DNA of 64,000 nucleotides from Solen grandis. Its lineage: Eukaryota > Mollusca > Bivalvia > Adapedonta > Solenidae. Position numbers and translations under genes: made by a program. Shown piece after piece: positions 34,063-46,697 of this stretch. Position 1 is the stretch's first letter; every line of letters starts with the position of its first letter. The notes under the pieces were generated by a model that made no database searches, was not told the DNA's origin, and saw only the letters and a program-made list of their open reading frames with translations. The DNA is taken from contig CM037785.1 in NCBI GenBank assembly GCA_021229015.1, positions 1,518,080 to 1,582,079 of the forward strand, given 5' to 3'.

Positions 34063-35571
34063 CCGGTTTCTGAAGATAAAACATCAACTCGAAATATATG
34101 AGGCGACCGACATCAAATAACAAGCCAACGCTTATGTATCAAAACTTGGCAACGCATCCAAATATGTTTTTGCGAAAAGCGTTATCTTGTAATAAACGAT
34201 AGACAAATATGCCATGTTGCAAATTAGCTCGAAATATGCTAATAAGCTCATTAGATCAACTTTGTATTAGATGTTTATCATTGTAAGAGAAATTTGGAAA
34301 GAAACATTAACTTTATCTGAAGGTATTTTGTAGTTATTTTCCTGTAACAACTTTGATTCAGTCGTGAAATTAGGAGCTCTTTACACAGCATTCTTGCTTG
34401 GCCTAGAAAACATTTCAGGTCATCCTGTCTTTTGTGTATTTTGTCGTTCAATTAGAAATATGTAACTTAGCCATCTTACATGTACTATCTCTTTGTAAGA
34501 AGGATAGGTACATGAAACCGTTGGCATATATTTAAGCTGATGGTTACTCACCAACCTATCATTTCGAACAAACTATAGGCGTTTCAATCTCGATTTTATT
34601 CTTTTTATTTATCTATTTTGTTTACCAGTCATAAAATTTAATGAGGAATGAAATAAAACAATCCCTTAAAATATTAATCAACATGTCCGTTAGCCATTTA
34701 GTAAAAGTCAAAGTGTGTAGGCCTTAACTTTTAACCCTTTACATATAAAGTAGACATAGTCTCCAAAGTGATTGAAATAATGTCGATGGGACATTAAACT
34801 TGACATCTTGAAGTTGCCAATACCTTAGCTATAAATATAATGTAACTGTTTTTCAACAGCAGCAAATAAACGTGTGAAATACAATCAAATATTTGAATAC
34901 ATGTATATTACGATACAAACAGTAAAGAACGGTTAATATAAAAATACATTACATCATAATTATGTTTTTCACTGTTTCCGACACTGTGAAAGAAAAAAAA
35001 ATCGTGAAGAAACCAAATGCTTGAAAATTTCTAGTTTAAACCTGGGAACATAGGGCTTCAATCGTTGATAAAAAGATCACATTTACTTGTAGAATATAAA
35101 TATACAACGGTGCTAAAGTAAGTATGAATAAAATTTAGATAGCGTGAAATAAATGTGCTATAATTGCACAGAAGGTGACCAAACCAGTTTGTCCGGTCCC
35201 GTCAAACTGCCGCTGACTGGTTATTATTATATCCAAAACTCTAGTTTTTCACCGAAGGCGTGTGAATCAGACACTGTTGATGTGTATCTCATGCTATAGT
35301 TTATCTGACCTGAGATGTAGCTTCGCGATCTGTCATACGTTCTCAAAAGAGGTATTTGAATGGACAAAAATAAATGGATGATTTAGTTATTTGATATAAA
35401 TGAACATGTAAAATCTCTCTTCTGACGCTGTCCAACTTTTACGACATTTAAAATGTGTTAATAAAAGTACTTTAAGATAAAAATATGACGACTTCAACGG
35501 TAAAGATATATTTAGAATACATTATTAGTTATACAGTTTCTTCACGTACCCTGTTAGGAAACTGTATAAAG
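34063..35571. other. Spacer with a SINE tail fragment
   Basis: No gene seen. 34735-34802 (GATTGAAATAATGTCGATGG then ACATTAAAC) resembles the 3' end of the SINE at 31826-32040. Confidence 0.45.
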
Positions 35572-35721
35572 AATTTATTATACTGCAAAGTTTAGTCCAG
35601 TTTCTGCTTTAATAAATACTCATAACGCGTGATAAACATATACCCAGTGTACATGACGTTATGTACACGGCATATTGGCCGATCAAAAGAGAGAAGTTTA
35701 CATTGCAGTATAATAAATATA
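35572..35721. mobile_element. Putative small MITE with nested dyads
   Basis: The arm ATTTATTATACTGCAA (about 35573-35588) and its inverse TTGCAGTATAATAAAT (about 35705-35720) bracket about 115 bp, inside which GTGTACATgacgttATGTACAC is a perfect 8-bp-arm hairpin. Just to the left, ATACAGTTTC faces GAAACTGTAT. There is no coding capacity. A MITE is the simplest explanation, but no second copy is seen here. Confidence 0.5.
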
Positions 35722-38333
35722 AATCATAAATGTTAAATATATTTTAAACAGTAGAAATAAATCCAAATAAACGAACGAAACTCAAGTGATGAAATGTCAT
35801 GCATTTCATATATTCTTAATCCTGTTGTGTTTCTAAGTTTCACTTTAAGTATATTTTTTCATGTTTGTATTTTGTTTGGGCTGAAAATTATTTTTCTGAA
35901 AGAAAAGTGAATAGTTACATTTGAATTACTTAATTATGTGTGCAAACTTTCCTTTGTAGGTTAACGCGTTTATTAATGAAGGTATCAGATATATATAGGC
36001 ATAATAAAGTAAACCTGTGTATCACCTACCCAGGGTAGTATCTTCCTCTATAATCTTACTGTCGTTATTATGTAAACTCTTACACACAATTTTCAGAGTA
36101 CCACCCGTCTTTGCGCAAGTTCGTAAACCAAGCTTGTATCTTTATTTAATAATAATTACCGGCAACGTTATGTTATTCATATAACAAGTGTGTTATGAAA
36201 ATAATCGATATTATCAAATGCATTTCAGAGTAGATGCTAATTTAACAATTTAAGATAATATATAAGTCAAGAGTCGAAGCAAATATGACTCTTTTTCATA
36301 TCCATGAGAATATACAATGGTATGTCTTACTGATCAAAACAGTTTTGTATATCTATGTGTACATAATTTTGCTAAAACTTTTATATCATATAAAATTGGA
36401 ACGGATTAACAAAATTTTAGAAGCACACGTTCTTTATGCCCTTCTCATCATATAAATTATATGAAATAGTATCTTAATTTTTGAAGTTTTGCCCTATATA
36501 TTCAAATTATTCAATTATGAATGCATGTATGTATGGATGGATGCATGAATGTACATACGTACGATATATGTTTAAGTTTGTGCAGATTATAAACACCTTG
36601 GTATGTACTCAAGTACATTAATTCACCAAATACATACCAATCGAATGCCAATACTATTCTATGGCATGTTTCTAATTATAGATTTATCCGTAATGAGAAC
36701 ATATAACTACGTATTTCCACATTTCGAATTCCAGCAAGAGCACACGCAATGTGTAATCCATTCTGTACTCGACACTGCATTGCAGAACACATCTACTAAA
36801 GCATTAACAAACACAAAACAAATAATTGTTTTCACTGATGTTTACTTCATGTTATGCGTATGGTTTAATACAGACTACATTTTATGTTTGTTTCACCCTA
36901 AAAAAAGGCGCGGTAAGTAGTACTGCGACGTGCCATGTTCACGTCACGGTCTCCTGACCATATAGTAATTATAGCTTAGTGGTTAATGTAGGTGCATGCA
37001 TTTGATGTTCAAATGGCACTGCATTGTGACGAATTTTGTACAGATATTTCTATAAATGTACTTGCGCGTACTTCATTCCCAACATTAATTTATTCTAACT
37101 GAACGAACCAGCTTTTAATGATGTGCTTGCGAGGAAGTATTTAAATTTTTGTTAGTTATTAATATGATTAAATATATTTCAAATAATGATTATCATTCAA
37201 ATGAACAGTTATTGTTTGATGTGCAACCGTTAAAGAACATATAAATGCGATATATTTTAAACATGAGAGATTATAACTAAATTTTAAAAAAAGTTCAAAA
37301 TCATAAACTAATAAATTCATCTACTACTCTTACTACCCTTATACATCTTCGTTGTATTTCTTAGCTAAAACTTCATTTCATTCGATTGGAAAGCAATTCT
37401 TCCTATATGTATTAATCCCTCTCATTGGCCTGGGTTGGACCCTTACTTTATGAATGTAAACATGCACAAAACAGGCATCGGATCCGCAATCGTTTACATT
37501 ACCAATGAACAACGGCGCCCATCCTACTTCTATTCTTTTACCAATTCATCACTGCAACTACTAAAAGTACTATTCTTACTACTGCTATCTATTACTGTTG
37601 CTTCTACAAATAATAGCACTACAAGTGATACTCCCGCACACTCATCGTGAGACAGTGTCAATATATTTCATTTTATATACATCGGGGCGCACTTCACAGA
37701 AGGCGTACAGGGCTGAATAAATGTTAACCAGGTTCAAATTCCACCAATATTACTTGGCACCAAGTAACACTCATTTAATAAAGTTAATAAATACTTAAGG
37801 GCTAATTTCATCATTCTTGTTCCTCTGATAAAATATCCAAACATTCCATTCTGTAACGAATCTTGTTACTTACTAAGCATATAAATCAAGTACTCGTGTA
37901 TGTTATGTCTATAAGTAATTTCAGAAAATAAGCGGATTACTGAGTAGTGATTTCAATAAATCCTATCGAATTAGTCATCCACGTGAATAATTCGTAATCT
38001 AAGTCGTAAAATGCATCTTGTTAATTTGAGTACTTAAGAATTACTTAGCGTTCATTATTGTCGCTCGAAATTGATTCAGGTCTCTGATTCACGAAACTTA
38101 TCAACACCTATATTCGAAACTCTATAACTCCCATATTTATTGATATAAATAGATTACCACAAGCATGTGCTCATATATAATGGCCTTTAACCCTTTGCCT
38201 TACTTTGCCTTACATGAATAATTATGTTCAAATTAATGACTTTATTAATCATATTTATTCTTATTTGAACTTTAAACTTTATATGAAGCAATGTTGTTGC
38301 TTTTTCTTATCTATCAACTGACTGCATAAAATC
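35722..38333. other. Spacer, no gene recognised
   Basis: No gene seen. An ATGN-type imperfect microsatellite lies at about 36520-36563. The 105-codon frame at 36603-36920 has no recognisable features. Confidence 0.45.
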
Positions 38334-38594
38334 TGACTTGACTTGACTTGACTTGACTTGACTATTTGAGTTTACCGTCGCTTCGACAGTATTTCAGTCA
38401 TATAGCGACGTCCAGCTAATTTCAGGTGGAGGAAGACCCCGAATGCACGGAGACATCCGGGTAGAACCACCGACCTACTTCAAGCCAGCTGGAAGGCTTC
38501 CTCATATGAAAATCCGAATGACCTTGCCTGGATTCGAACCCACGCGGTAAGGGCTATGTGAGTGTTAAAGTCAGCGACTTTACCCTCTCGGGCG
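38334..38594 (-). mobile_element. SINE, second head type, (ACTTG)n tail
   Basis: Tail ACTTG repeats at 38334-38362, then body TATAGCGACGTCCAGCTAAT and AAGCCAGCTGGAAGGCTTCC, B box GGATTCGAACCCACGCGG, and head end AGTCAGCGACTTTACCCTCT on plus. It has the same head and 5-bp-type tail as 20779-21034. Confidence 0.85.
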
Positions 38595-38629
38595 TAAAAT
38601 CTGGGCTAAAATATTGTATGAGTACGTAT

Positions 38630-38720
38630 AAGTGACTCTGATCAGACAACTTCCGGAGGAAGCGTTCTGATCTGGGTCTGCTCTGCTTGCCAGTGCGTCA
38701 ATACGAGTCTCTATAATATT
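38630..38720. repeat. Dispersed repeat R3 fragment
   Basis: Contains CTGATCAGACAACTTCCGGA, TTCTGATCTGGGTCTGCTCT and AGTGCGTCAATACGAGTCT. The middle part matches 8095-8190. Confidence 0.5.
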
Positions 38721-40019
38721 TATATCCTGAACATTTAAAATTATTGATTTGGAATTTTTGAGTTGAAGAATAATTTATCTTAAAATATATACCTGAATCT
38801 GTCCTCAGACATACATAATTTCCTCTCAAGGCCGGACTCAAATGTCATAGTTTACTCATATCCCTTTCTAAACTTTATTTCATATTTTTAGTATATTTTA
38901 GTACGAGTCTGAACATAACAATGTAAATATATATTATCGTGAACACGAAACCAGATTTTACAAAAACGACAATTGTACTTGATGCTCGGTTAATCTTTCC
39001 CCATTAATGGAAACTGCATTTCATCAAAGATTAGTTCTCTCTTGGCTCATCCCAGGACATCTGCATGCATTTATTTGACTAAAACAGGGTGCAAATCTTG
39101 ACATTTCGCAATAATAACTATCAGTTCTTGACTCTGAGAAAAAGCACACTCACATCAGATGAATTAGACGAATTAATCATGCCCGAGGATTGATGCGGGA
39201 TGATTTAGCTGTATAATGCATAGCAGATGTGTCTGAATGCAGTTCGATAGTTTAACTGTCATATTTTATCTCTTAAACCTTGTTATGACACGGAACGATT
39301 TTTGTGAGGTAAGTGTGTGCGTCTTTCTTATTTCATGTTTTATACGGTAAATATTAAGGTAAATGGTATAAATATTAATTTATTTAAAATGATTTGAATA
39401 AGTGAAATGATCGAAACGATAATTTCTTAAATTTATGTAAAAAAAAATTCTCTAAATGACGTATAAATCTCATGAACGATGACGTCATAATGACGATATT
39501 TATGAAAACAATTTTTTTTTTCGAGGCTAGAGCTAACATTTGCATTATTTAAAAAACAACAAAAAAAAACAACAAAAAAAACCAGTGTTTACATGTGTTC
39601 TACAGTCGCCATTTCATCTCAATGACATAAAAAACAACAACTTTGTTTTGAAGTCTTCCCGATTTAGACTATAAACGTGTTTTCAGGTTAATAACGTAGA
39701 ATTACTTTCATTTGCTGTTTCTTATCTCATATTAACATAACGTCGTATCAATTTACAGTATTTTAATAATGAAATTCAACGTTAATTCTAAATGTCCTAT
39801 TTGCAATAGTGAAAAAATATACTCTATCAGATACGTATGCATATGCCAATAATAATGTTTATCACAAACATCTAGCAAAAGAAAAAAACAAACACTACAC
39901 TTTTCTTTTGCCTTTTACGCAGTAAGAAAGAAGAAGAAAAAACCGTCTGAGTTGAAATGAAGAATTAACATTTAATCACTATATCTCGTGATATAGAAAT
40001 TCTCGTTTTCTATGTAAGA
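38721..40019. other. Spacer, no gene recognised
   Basis: Very AT-rich (A-runs near 39555-39590). No gene seen. Confidence 0.45.
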
Positions 40020-41517
40020 ACAAATAGTATATGAAATAAATCATTTTTCGAATGGAAGGAGGCATTTGATCCCAATATACAAATACCCAGAAGGTAATAT
40101 TGCATGATCAGATATTGCTTAAAATTATCTTACACAGCATCAATGCTGTTTCCCCACGATACCAGTAAGGGATGGTACAAACGTCTTCCAAAGTCATTTC
40201 TCTAATTGCCTTACAAGGACTTGGTAACACAGCTTCGCCGTAAAGTAATGAGAAATTAAATGAGACAAATCTGAAAGAAAATAAATTCAATAGAAAACTA
40301 ATCTTATTATAATGCAATTTCGAAAATGTAGGGGATAATGGATGCATGTAATTAATGGTCAGGACCAGCACTGTTTATTGGCTATTTTGGGATACAATCC
40401 ATGCCACTATCGTAGTCTCTCGACTGAAAGGCAGATTGGTATGCAGATTTCATAAAATCGTAAGAACTTGAACCCAATCTAACGCTTGTATGAAATTACA
40501 ATGAATATGTTTAAATTAACAACTAATTATACATTTCCATGGTCACCGAACATCATAAAAGAGATATTCTAAGTTCGTTACATGCTGTTGAGTAATGGAG
40601 AAGGGGCAAAATCCACGAATATTATCGTATGGAAAAAAAATACCTTGTAACTAACTTTTTTCAATCAGCGGAAAAGAAAATTCGAAGTCTGTAAAGTTTG
40701 ATTATGTCAAGATCGATTTATAAACAAAGACGAGGGTTAAAACATGCTATCAGTAAGGCGGACTCGAGTATTTTATAAATCGGTTGATAATTCTATAACT
40801 TATACAATGATTAATATTCAATATTTATCGTAGTAGAATTTCTAGGATACAGTTTATCCATTGACTTACAAGAGGACATTATAAGAGAAGTAAACTTTAA
40901 TTAAAGAAAAAAAGAAAATGATAAAACCGAAGTTAAGAATTCATTCGACATCGAAATTCTGTATTCATTTAAATGCTATATTTATAATGCACTGTATGTC
41001 CTTATTTTTGACCTATTCACCGAATGTCGATGACGCTGAAAAGACCGAATGACGTTTTGAACGATTTTCAATCAAATTTGGTTATTTGTTGAAATGAGAA
41101 CAAGCTAAAATGCATGCTTCGTATTCTCGAAATATAAATAAAGTATTCGGACTGGATAAATATATGAAAGTTTTATGAAACACTTCTCTAAGATTCTCAT
41201 TATTCATATCCAATGGTCTTGCAACTGTTTCGGACTGAACATTATTTATACACCTCTGCAGTGTACTATAGCCTGTTTCACAGTCACCATATGACTCAAA
41301 GATTTTTTTTAATAACATTTTATTTTCCCCGTCATTCGATAGCAGTAGGTCGGAGAGCCATCCTACTGACCACCTTACAAACAGTTCTTTTCAGTACATT
41401 TACGATATATTACAGGTCTACATGCATTTTTAATTACATATTATTATACTATTATTTAAACTCCACAATCTTATCAAAGATTGTTATGTAGAGAATATAA
41501 ATAAGCTGCTGTTTTGA

Positions 41518-41603
41518 TATAAAGTTTATCAGACGAGGTTGGGAGAATTATTACTCTGCCGAGTCATTTATATTTCTCCCAGCCGAGTCTGATAAACTTT
41601 ATA
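41518..41603. repeat. Imperfect 30-bp-arm hairpin
   Basis: TATAAAGTTTATCAGAC then GAGGTTGGGAGAA faces TTCTCCCAGCCGAGTCTGAT then AAACTTTATA, with about a 26-base loop. It is present in duplication copy A only. It is probably a foldback element that arrived after the duplication. Confidence 0.75.
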
Positions 41604-41834
41604 CCGAAACACAGAAGCATATTATTCTAGTATTTATCATTTATCTTACAGAAAAAGAAATCACTACAGTAAATTATTCTTTTGCCTTACATAAAAAGTA
41701 GCAGTCTAAAATATGTGCATTTTATGCAAATAACGACAGCGTATGTATACATAAATTAACAGACAAAAATCGGTATTAACAAAAATAGTTCTTTATTTTT
41801 ATTATTTATTTCACAATCGTGTACGAATACATTT

Positions 41835-42443
41835 TTTTAGTTGTGTGTGACGTCAGTCACACCAACTATAGTACTACGTTTTCAACCCAGAATCTCCTAG
41901 ATTTTAAACCGAATAACCTCTCAATAGTGTAAATATGATCGAACTATCGTATATATCTCTACAACATAATTATACTAGAATTAAGAAAAAATGCTGAAAA
42001 ATCAATGCTGCGTCAAAAATAAATACTTACAGGGTACAAAAATCGCCTGTGAAATAAACACATTATAAGACTTATTTTTCTATGCTGATGTAGCTGCAAT
42101 CGAATGATGTAACTGTTTATCACGTGATCACTTTACCAAGCGCACGAATATAGTTTGTTTCGATGCAAAGGTGGCTCGCAATAAATCTGATAGTAAATGT
42201 GCAGCGTTCGATCATTTTAGGCTGTTACAATAACTTATGTGAAGTCCAAAACAAATCATTGCAACATATTAATAATCACACCAATCTATCGACCTCAGAT
42301 ATCTTCAATTATGATTATTTCTTACACTAAAAAATGAGCGAAACCTGTATATCTATTATCCGAAATTAGTTCGGAGCCTCTGACCTGTGCAGAAAATTTG
42401 CATAATTCCTTCAATCTATAAATAGAGTCTGTTGTAGATAAGG
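41835..42443 (-). repeat. R1, ~607-bp dispersed repeat, copy 2 (inverted)
   Basis: Reverse complement of 22264-22870 over its whole length: TTAGTTGTGTGTGACGTCAG at the left, TTAGTTCGGAGCCTCTGACC in the right third, and CAATCTATAAATAGAGTC near the right end. It lies inside duplication copy A but has no counterpart in copy A', so it was probably inserted after the duplication. Confidence 0.85.
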
Positions 42444-43858
42444 CATTGCATGAATACAAATCAAAGCTCTGATAGCGCTGCGAGAACAGAAATGCTGCAT
42501 TTCTTTTGTTTATCAAAGTGAATTTTATTATTGGTGATCAAATTGCAGCTCTTCAAACACTCTTTCATTTGAGACATACACAGCTTTTGTGCCTTCAGCG
42601 CTTTGATTATTTACATTGTACCAATTAACATAACGTGTAAAGAGATAGTCCAGTTGTTCTTAAATAACTGACTGTTATCAGAGACTAACTTTATCAAGCA
42701 AGTGTTATCAGTCTTTGTGCAGCAGATGTCAGACAAAGGGTGATTCAACTCTGTCGATTTCAGTGGAGGGTAAACTTTACATCATATCTCCATCACTTCA
42801 AACCCACAAAGGCCGAATATCCTTCTTGATATTTCTTATTAATATTAGTATTATAAAAAAAATCATTACACGTTTTTGCATATGGTTGTATCACCTTGGT
42901 ATAATGAAATAATGATCACAAGATAGAAAGAAACGATGACCTTTCATGGGAAAAATAGAAACCGAGAACACATGATGTACTGTGATATATTTATACCATA
43001 ACGCGAAAATTTGGATGACAGATCCAAGGTATCCCTATTCAAGTTTAACAGTTAATCACTATTATTACTGTATTTGTATGGAACATTCAGAATATAGAAA
43101 TCTCTTGATGATTTGGCAGACAAACGTAAACTTAACCTTGCGCTGTGGAGGATTTAGAACGGATATACATTGGTCGATAAATGTGTGCAGAACATACAAT
43201 ATATAAGTGACTGATTACTTATGTCAAGCTACTTTTGATATCATCTGGAATTGCTGAAGGATGTATGGCTTTCATGGCAAGAACACTCACCGGCAAAAAA
43301 AAAATAAAAAAAAATGAAGAAGATAACCTTCATTTCGGTTTTTCAATCTGACGTTAAACTGAACCAACATTGATAGAGCCGTTTGAAGTAAGTCTATTGA
43401 AATCGTTTTTCTTTCTTTCTTTTTTTTTCTTAGAATAAAATGTTTTACAAACATGAATATATATAGCAATGTTTATATGTTTATATGACAAAAAAATTAT
43501 TTACAATATTACAAAATTGGCTAGTATATTTGAATAAGTAATTGTATTTTCAGCAGATTATAAAATGTATTTTGCTGCTGAAGTATCTTGACAAACAGAC
43601 ACGCATTCCAATATTAGAGATGCATATTTGATTCGCTAGGTTACGACCGGAATCATTCGCAATAATGGTCAATCCTCTTTCTGACATATCATATTAAGAT
43701 GCAATTCGATAATATTTCATATCAGTCTAAAAGAAACAACAAAAAAGTAGAAGTGTCTCACACAAAAAGGCAATTAAAGAGAAAAACATTACCACCACTT
43801 TTCATTTGTATTTTACACGTGTAGATATTTCAGGCCGATGTGAGAAACTAACATTTAA

Positions 43859-44092
43859 CCCTTTCCCTCATATAGACTCATTTTGACACACTCAATAGGT
43901 ACCACATAAAGCCTGATCTGCAGAAAGCCAAACTCAAACCTTACCAAATTTAATTGTAAAATCCTCATTACCAGACCACTGAGGAGCAGCGAACAGCATA
44001 AAACCTGATCAGCCTGCGAGTTACTCGCAGGCTGATCTGGTTTTATGCTGTTCGCATAGGTCTTTTCATGGTATCCTCTATGAGGGAAAGCG
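43859..44092. mobile_element. TTAA-type foldback MITE, copy 2 (long form)
   Basis: Flanked by TTAA on both sides (43855-43858 and 44093-44096). Ends are CCCTTTCCCTCATATAG and CTCTATGAGGGAAAGCG. An internal hairpin AGCCTGCGAGTTACTCGCAG lies near 44011-44032. It is inverted relative to the copy at 4385. Confidence 0.88.
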
Positions 44093-44309
44093 TTAATTCT
44101 CACTGTTATTGACCACATGGTGACGGATATGGTACAAACTGTTACTTTTTGTCAGGTTTGATTTTTTTTTGTCATTTGATAGAAGTATTACTCTTTTCCT
44201 TGAAAAATTAGTATTGTAGACATGTCATCTGAAAGCAACTGACAGTTTTCTTGCTTGAATCCAAGTTGAGAGATCATGGATGGTCTTGAACCATAATCCT
44301 TCAGGTTAA

Positions 44310-44450
44310 CCCTTTCCCTCATAGAGGACACCATGAAAAGACCTATGCGAAAAGCATAAAACCAGATCAGCCTGCGAGTAACTCGCAGGCTGATCTGGTT
44401 TTATGCTGTTCGCATAGGTCTTTTCATGGTATCCTCTATGAGGGAAAGGG
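44310..44450. mobile_element. TTAA-type foldback MITE, copy 3 (141-bp near-perfect palindrome)
   Basis: TTAA at 44306-44309 and 44451-44454. The whole element folds on itself: CCCTTTCCCTCATAGAGG pairs with CCTCTATGAGGGAAAGGG and so on inward to GCGAGTAACTCGC at the centre, with only a few mismatches. It looks like the right half of the long form duplicated head to head. Confidence 0.92.
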
Positions 44451-44494
44451 TTAAGTACCATATATCGTGAGAGTAAAGTCTCGTTTTTATATAG

Positions 44495-46510
44495 GCAAAT
44501 AAAGACTATATGAAACTATTCATCTAGGGGCGCCAATACTGTATGATTAGTCCAGTCGTTTGATTATCTTTCACTTTATCAAGGCGTGTGTTTCCCCGGT
44601 ACACCGGTGGCAGAGGATCCAAACTTTTCCTAATACTATTTTTAATTGCCTAACAAAGACTTGGTAAGATAGATCTAGTGTATAGAAATGAGAAATTAAA
44701 CGAGACAAACCGGAAAGAAAATGAATCAAATAGAAAACTAATCTTATTTAAATGCAATTTTGAAATTCTAGAGGATAATTCCAATAATTGATAGTCAGGA
44801 ACAATACTGTTTGTTTCACCGTTACTGGAATACAAATCATCTCAAATTCGTAACTCTCTCGACTGCAACGAAGATGGAGATGCAGCATTCACAAAATCAA
44901 GATGGGACATTAGTCTCTCAATATATGACATAAACTACAATTTATATTATGTGTTCTTTGCAAAACACAGCTAAATTATATATTTCGATGTCACTAAAGA
45001 CCCCTATTTCTCTTTACTCTGCCCAGTGAGATTTTAACAATTCCTTGCATGCTGTTTTATATTGGAGTTGAAATATAATCCACTAACGCCATGTACCGAA
45101 ACAAAATATATAATTTTATTATGAATCAGCAGAAAAGGAAATTTGAATTCGGCCAAAGTCGATCTATAAACAAAGATGTCATCAAGTAAAGATAATACGA
45201 GTAAAACAGATCGATTGATAACTCTATAACTTCTACAAGGGCATATCTTACTAGAACCACTTAAAACTTTGAAACAGATTATCTAATGATGTTAGACAGA
45301 TTTCAAAGAAATTTTAAATTGCATTTTATCATTTGACTAACAGGATAGGAAACCAATAAAGTTTGAGTAACCCGTAACTTCATGAATATCCATGTACAAA
45401 TTTATGACTATATTAACCCTTTCCCTCATATAGACTCATTTTGACGCACTCAATAGGTACCACATAAAGCCTGATCTGCAGAAAACCACAGTTAAACCTT
45501 ACCAAATTTAATTATGAAGTCCTCATTTCCAGACCACTGAGGAGCAGCGAACAGCATAAAACCTGATCAGCCTGCGAGTTACTCGCAGGCTGATCTGGTT
45601 TTATGCTGTTCGCATAGGTCTTTTTATGGTTTCCTCTATGAGGGAAAGGGTTAATTGACTGAATTTTAAATGATATATGAGACAAATGATTTTTCTTTGC
45701 CAAACCGGAACTATAATTATGTATGATCAAACCGAGTTAACCCTGATCAGACAGTTCCTATTCATTCAAAATCAAGAAAGAAAAGGGTTTAAGAAATAAA
45801 TATATATAAATGCAAATTATGACAGGAAATTGATGACTCAACGATGACATTCTAAAACACAATCAAATACTTCGCTCCGTTCTGTTTTTGTCATACTTAT
45901 GTCATAATAGATCGTTACAAAACATTCCCACAATGTGTTTTGCATCTCTCCCTTATATCATAAATTTTTCCCATGGGTATAATGATATATTACTAACAGA
46001 ATAGGAAAACACAAATGACATCTTTAGCTTCTTATGTGAAAGTAGATTGAAGGAGTTGCTTTAATCTAATTTAAACAATTTTTCAAGTATATTACCATAT
46101 TCAAGGAAACCTATCAGAAAGTAGAAATCCTGTGAAGATTTGGAAGACAAAAGCTAACTTAACCTTGAGCCGTGGATGATTTAGAATAGATATACATTGA
46201 TCGATAAATGTGTGCACGAGATATGATATAAGCAAGCAATTACTTACGGCATGTTCCTTTGATATCACGCTTGTATTGCTGAAGGAAATGTGGTTTTACA
46301 AGATCGAAGAACGGTCACCGACAATAAATAAAGAGGAAACCTTTCATCTTGATTTTAATCTGACGCTTAACTGAGCAAACATTTATAGAGATGTTTTAAG
46401 TGTATCTGTTGACAACAATTTTTCTAGAGTATGACATGTAATGAATTGCCAAAACAATTTGCTTACAATATTGTCTAATATCTTTGATTGAGTAATTGTA
46501 ATATCTACGA
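44495..46510 (+). repeat. Ancient segmental duplication, copy A'
   Basis: Direct-orientation counterpart of 40020-43560. The offset between copies is about 4.45 kb at the left and about 3.0 kb at the right. It contains a TTAA-type MITE (45417-45650) that copy A lacks. Many substitutions and small indels indicate considerable age. Confidence 0.75.
45417..45650. mobile_element. TTAA-type foldback MITE, copy 4 (long form)
   Basis: TTAA at 45413-45416 and 45651-45654; ends CCCTTTCCCTCATATAG and CTCTATGAGGGAAAGGG. It has the same length (234 bp) and orientation as copy 2, including the unpaired arm with CACTCAATAGGTACCACAT. Confidence 0.9.
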
Positions 46511-46697
46511 GTTAAACTAAACTTTACTGATATGTCTAACCCTATATAAATTTTCCTTGAGGCCTGTCTCGCTAATTTGATTAGCTAACGACAATGTGAG
46601 ACAGTTATATATATATACAGCTGATTAAAAATGAATGTCCAAAGCCAAAAAAAAAAAAGAAAAAAAAAGAAGATTCAAGAATTATCGTTCAAACGTA

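Larger units (their letters stand above)
40020..43560 (+). repeat. Ancient segmental duplication, copy A
   Basis: It is colinear with 44495-46510. Shared stretches include TAGAAAACTAATCTTATT (about 40289 and 44730), TTTATAAACAAAGA (40718 and 45162), GATATACATTGGTCGATAAATG against GATATACATTGATCGATAAATG (about 43160 and 46190), and ATTTGAATAAGTAATTGTA (43528). Copy A is about 1.5 kb longer because it holds the R1 repeat and a hairpin element. No exon seen in either copy. Confidence 0.75.

Noticed and set aside
36603..36920. 105-codon plus-strand frame
   Set aside because: No recognisable domain, low-complexity hydrophobic stretches only, and no supporting signals.
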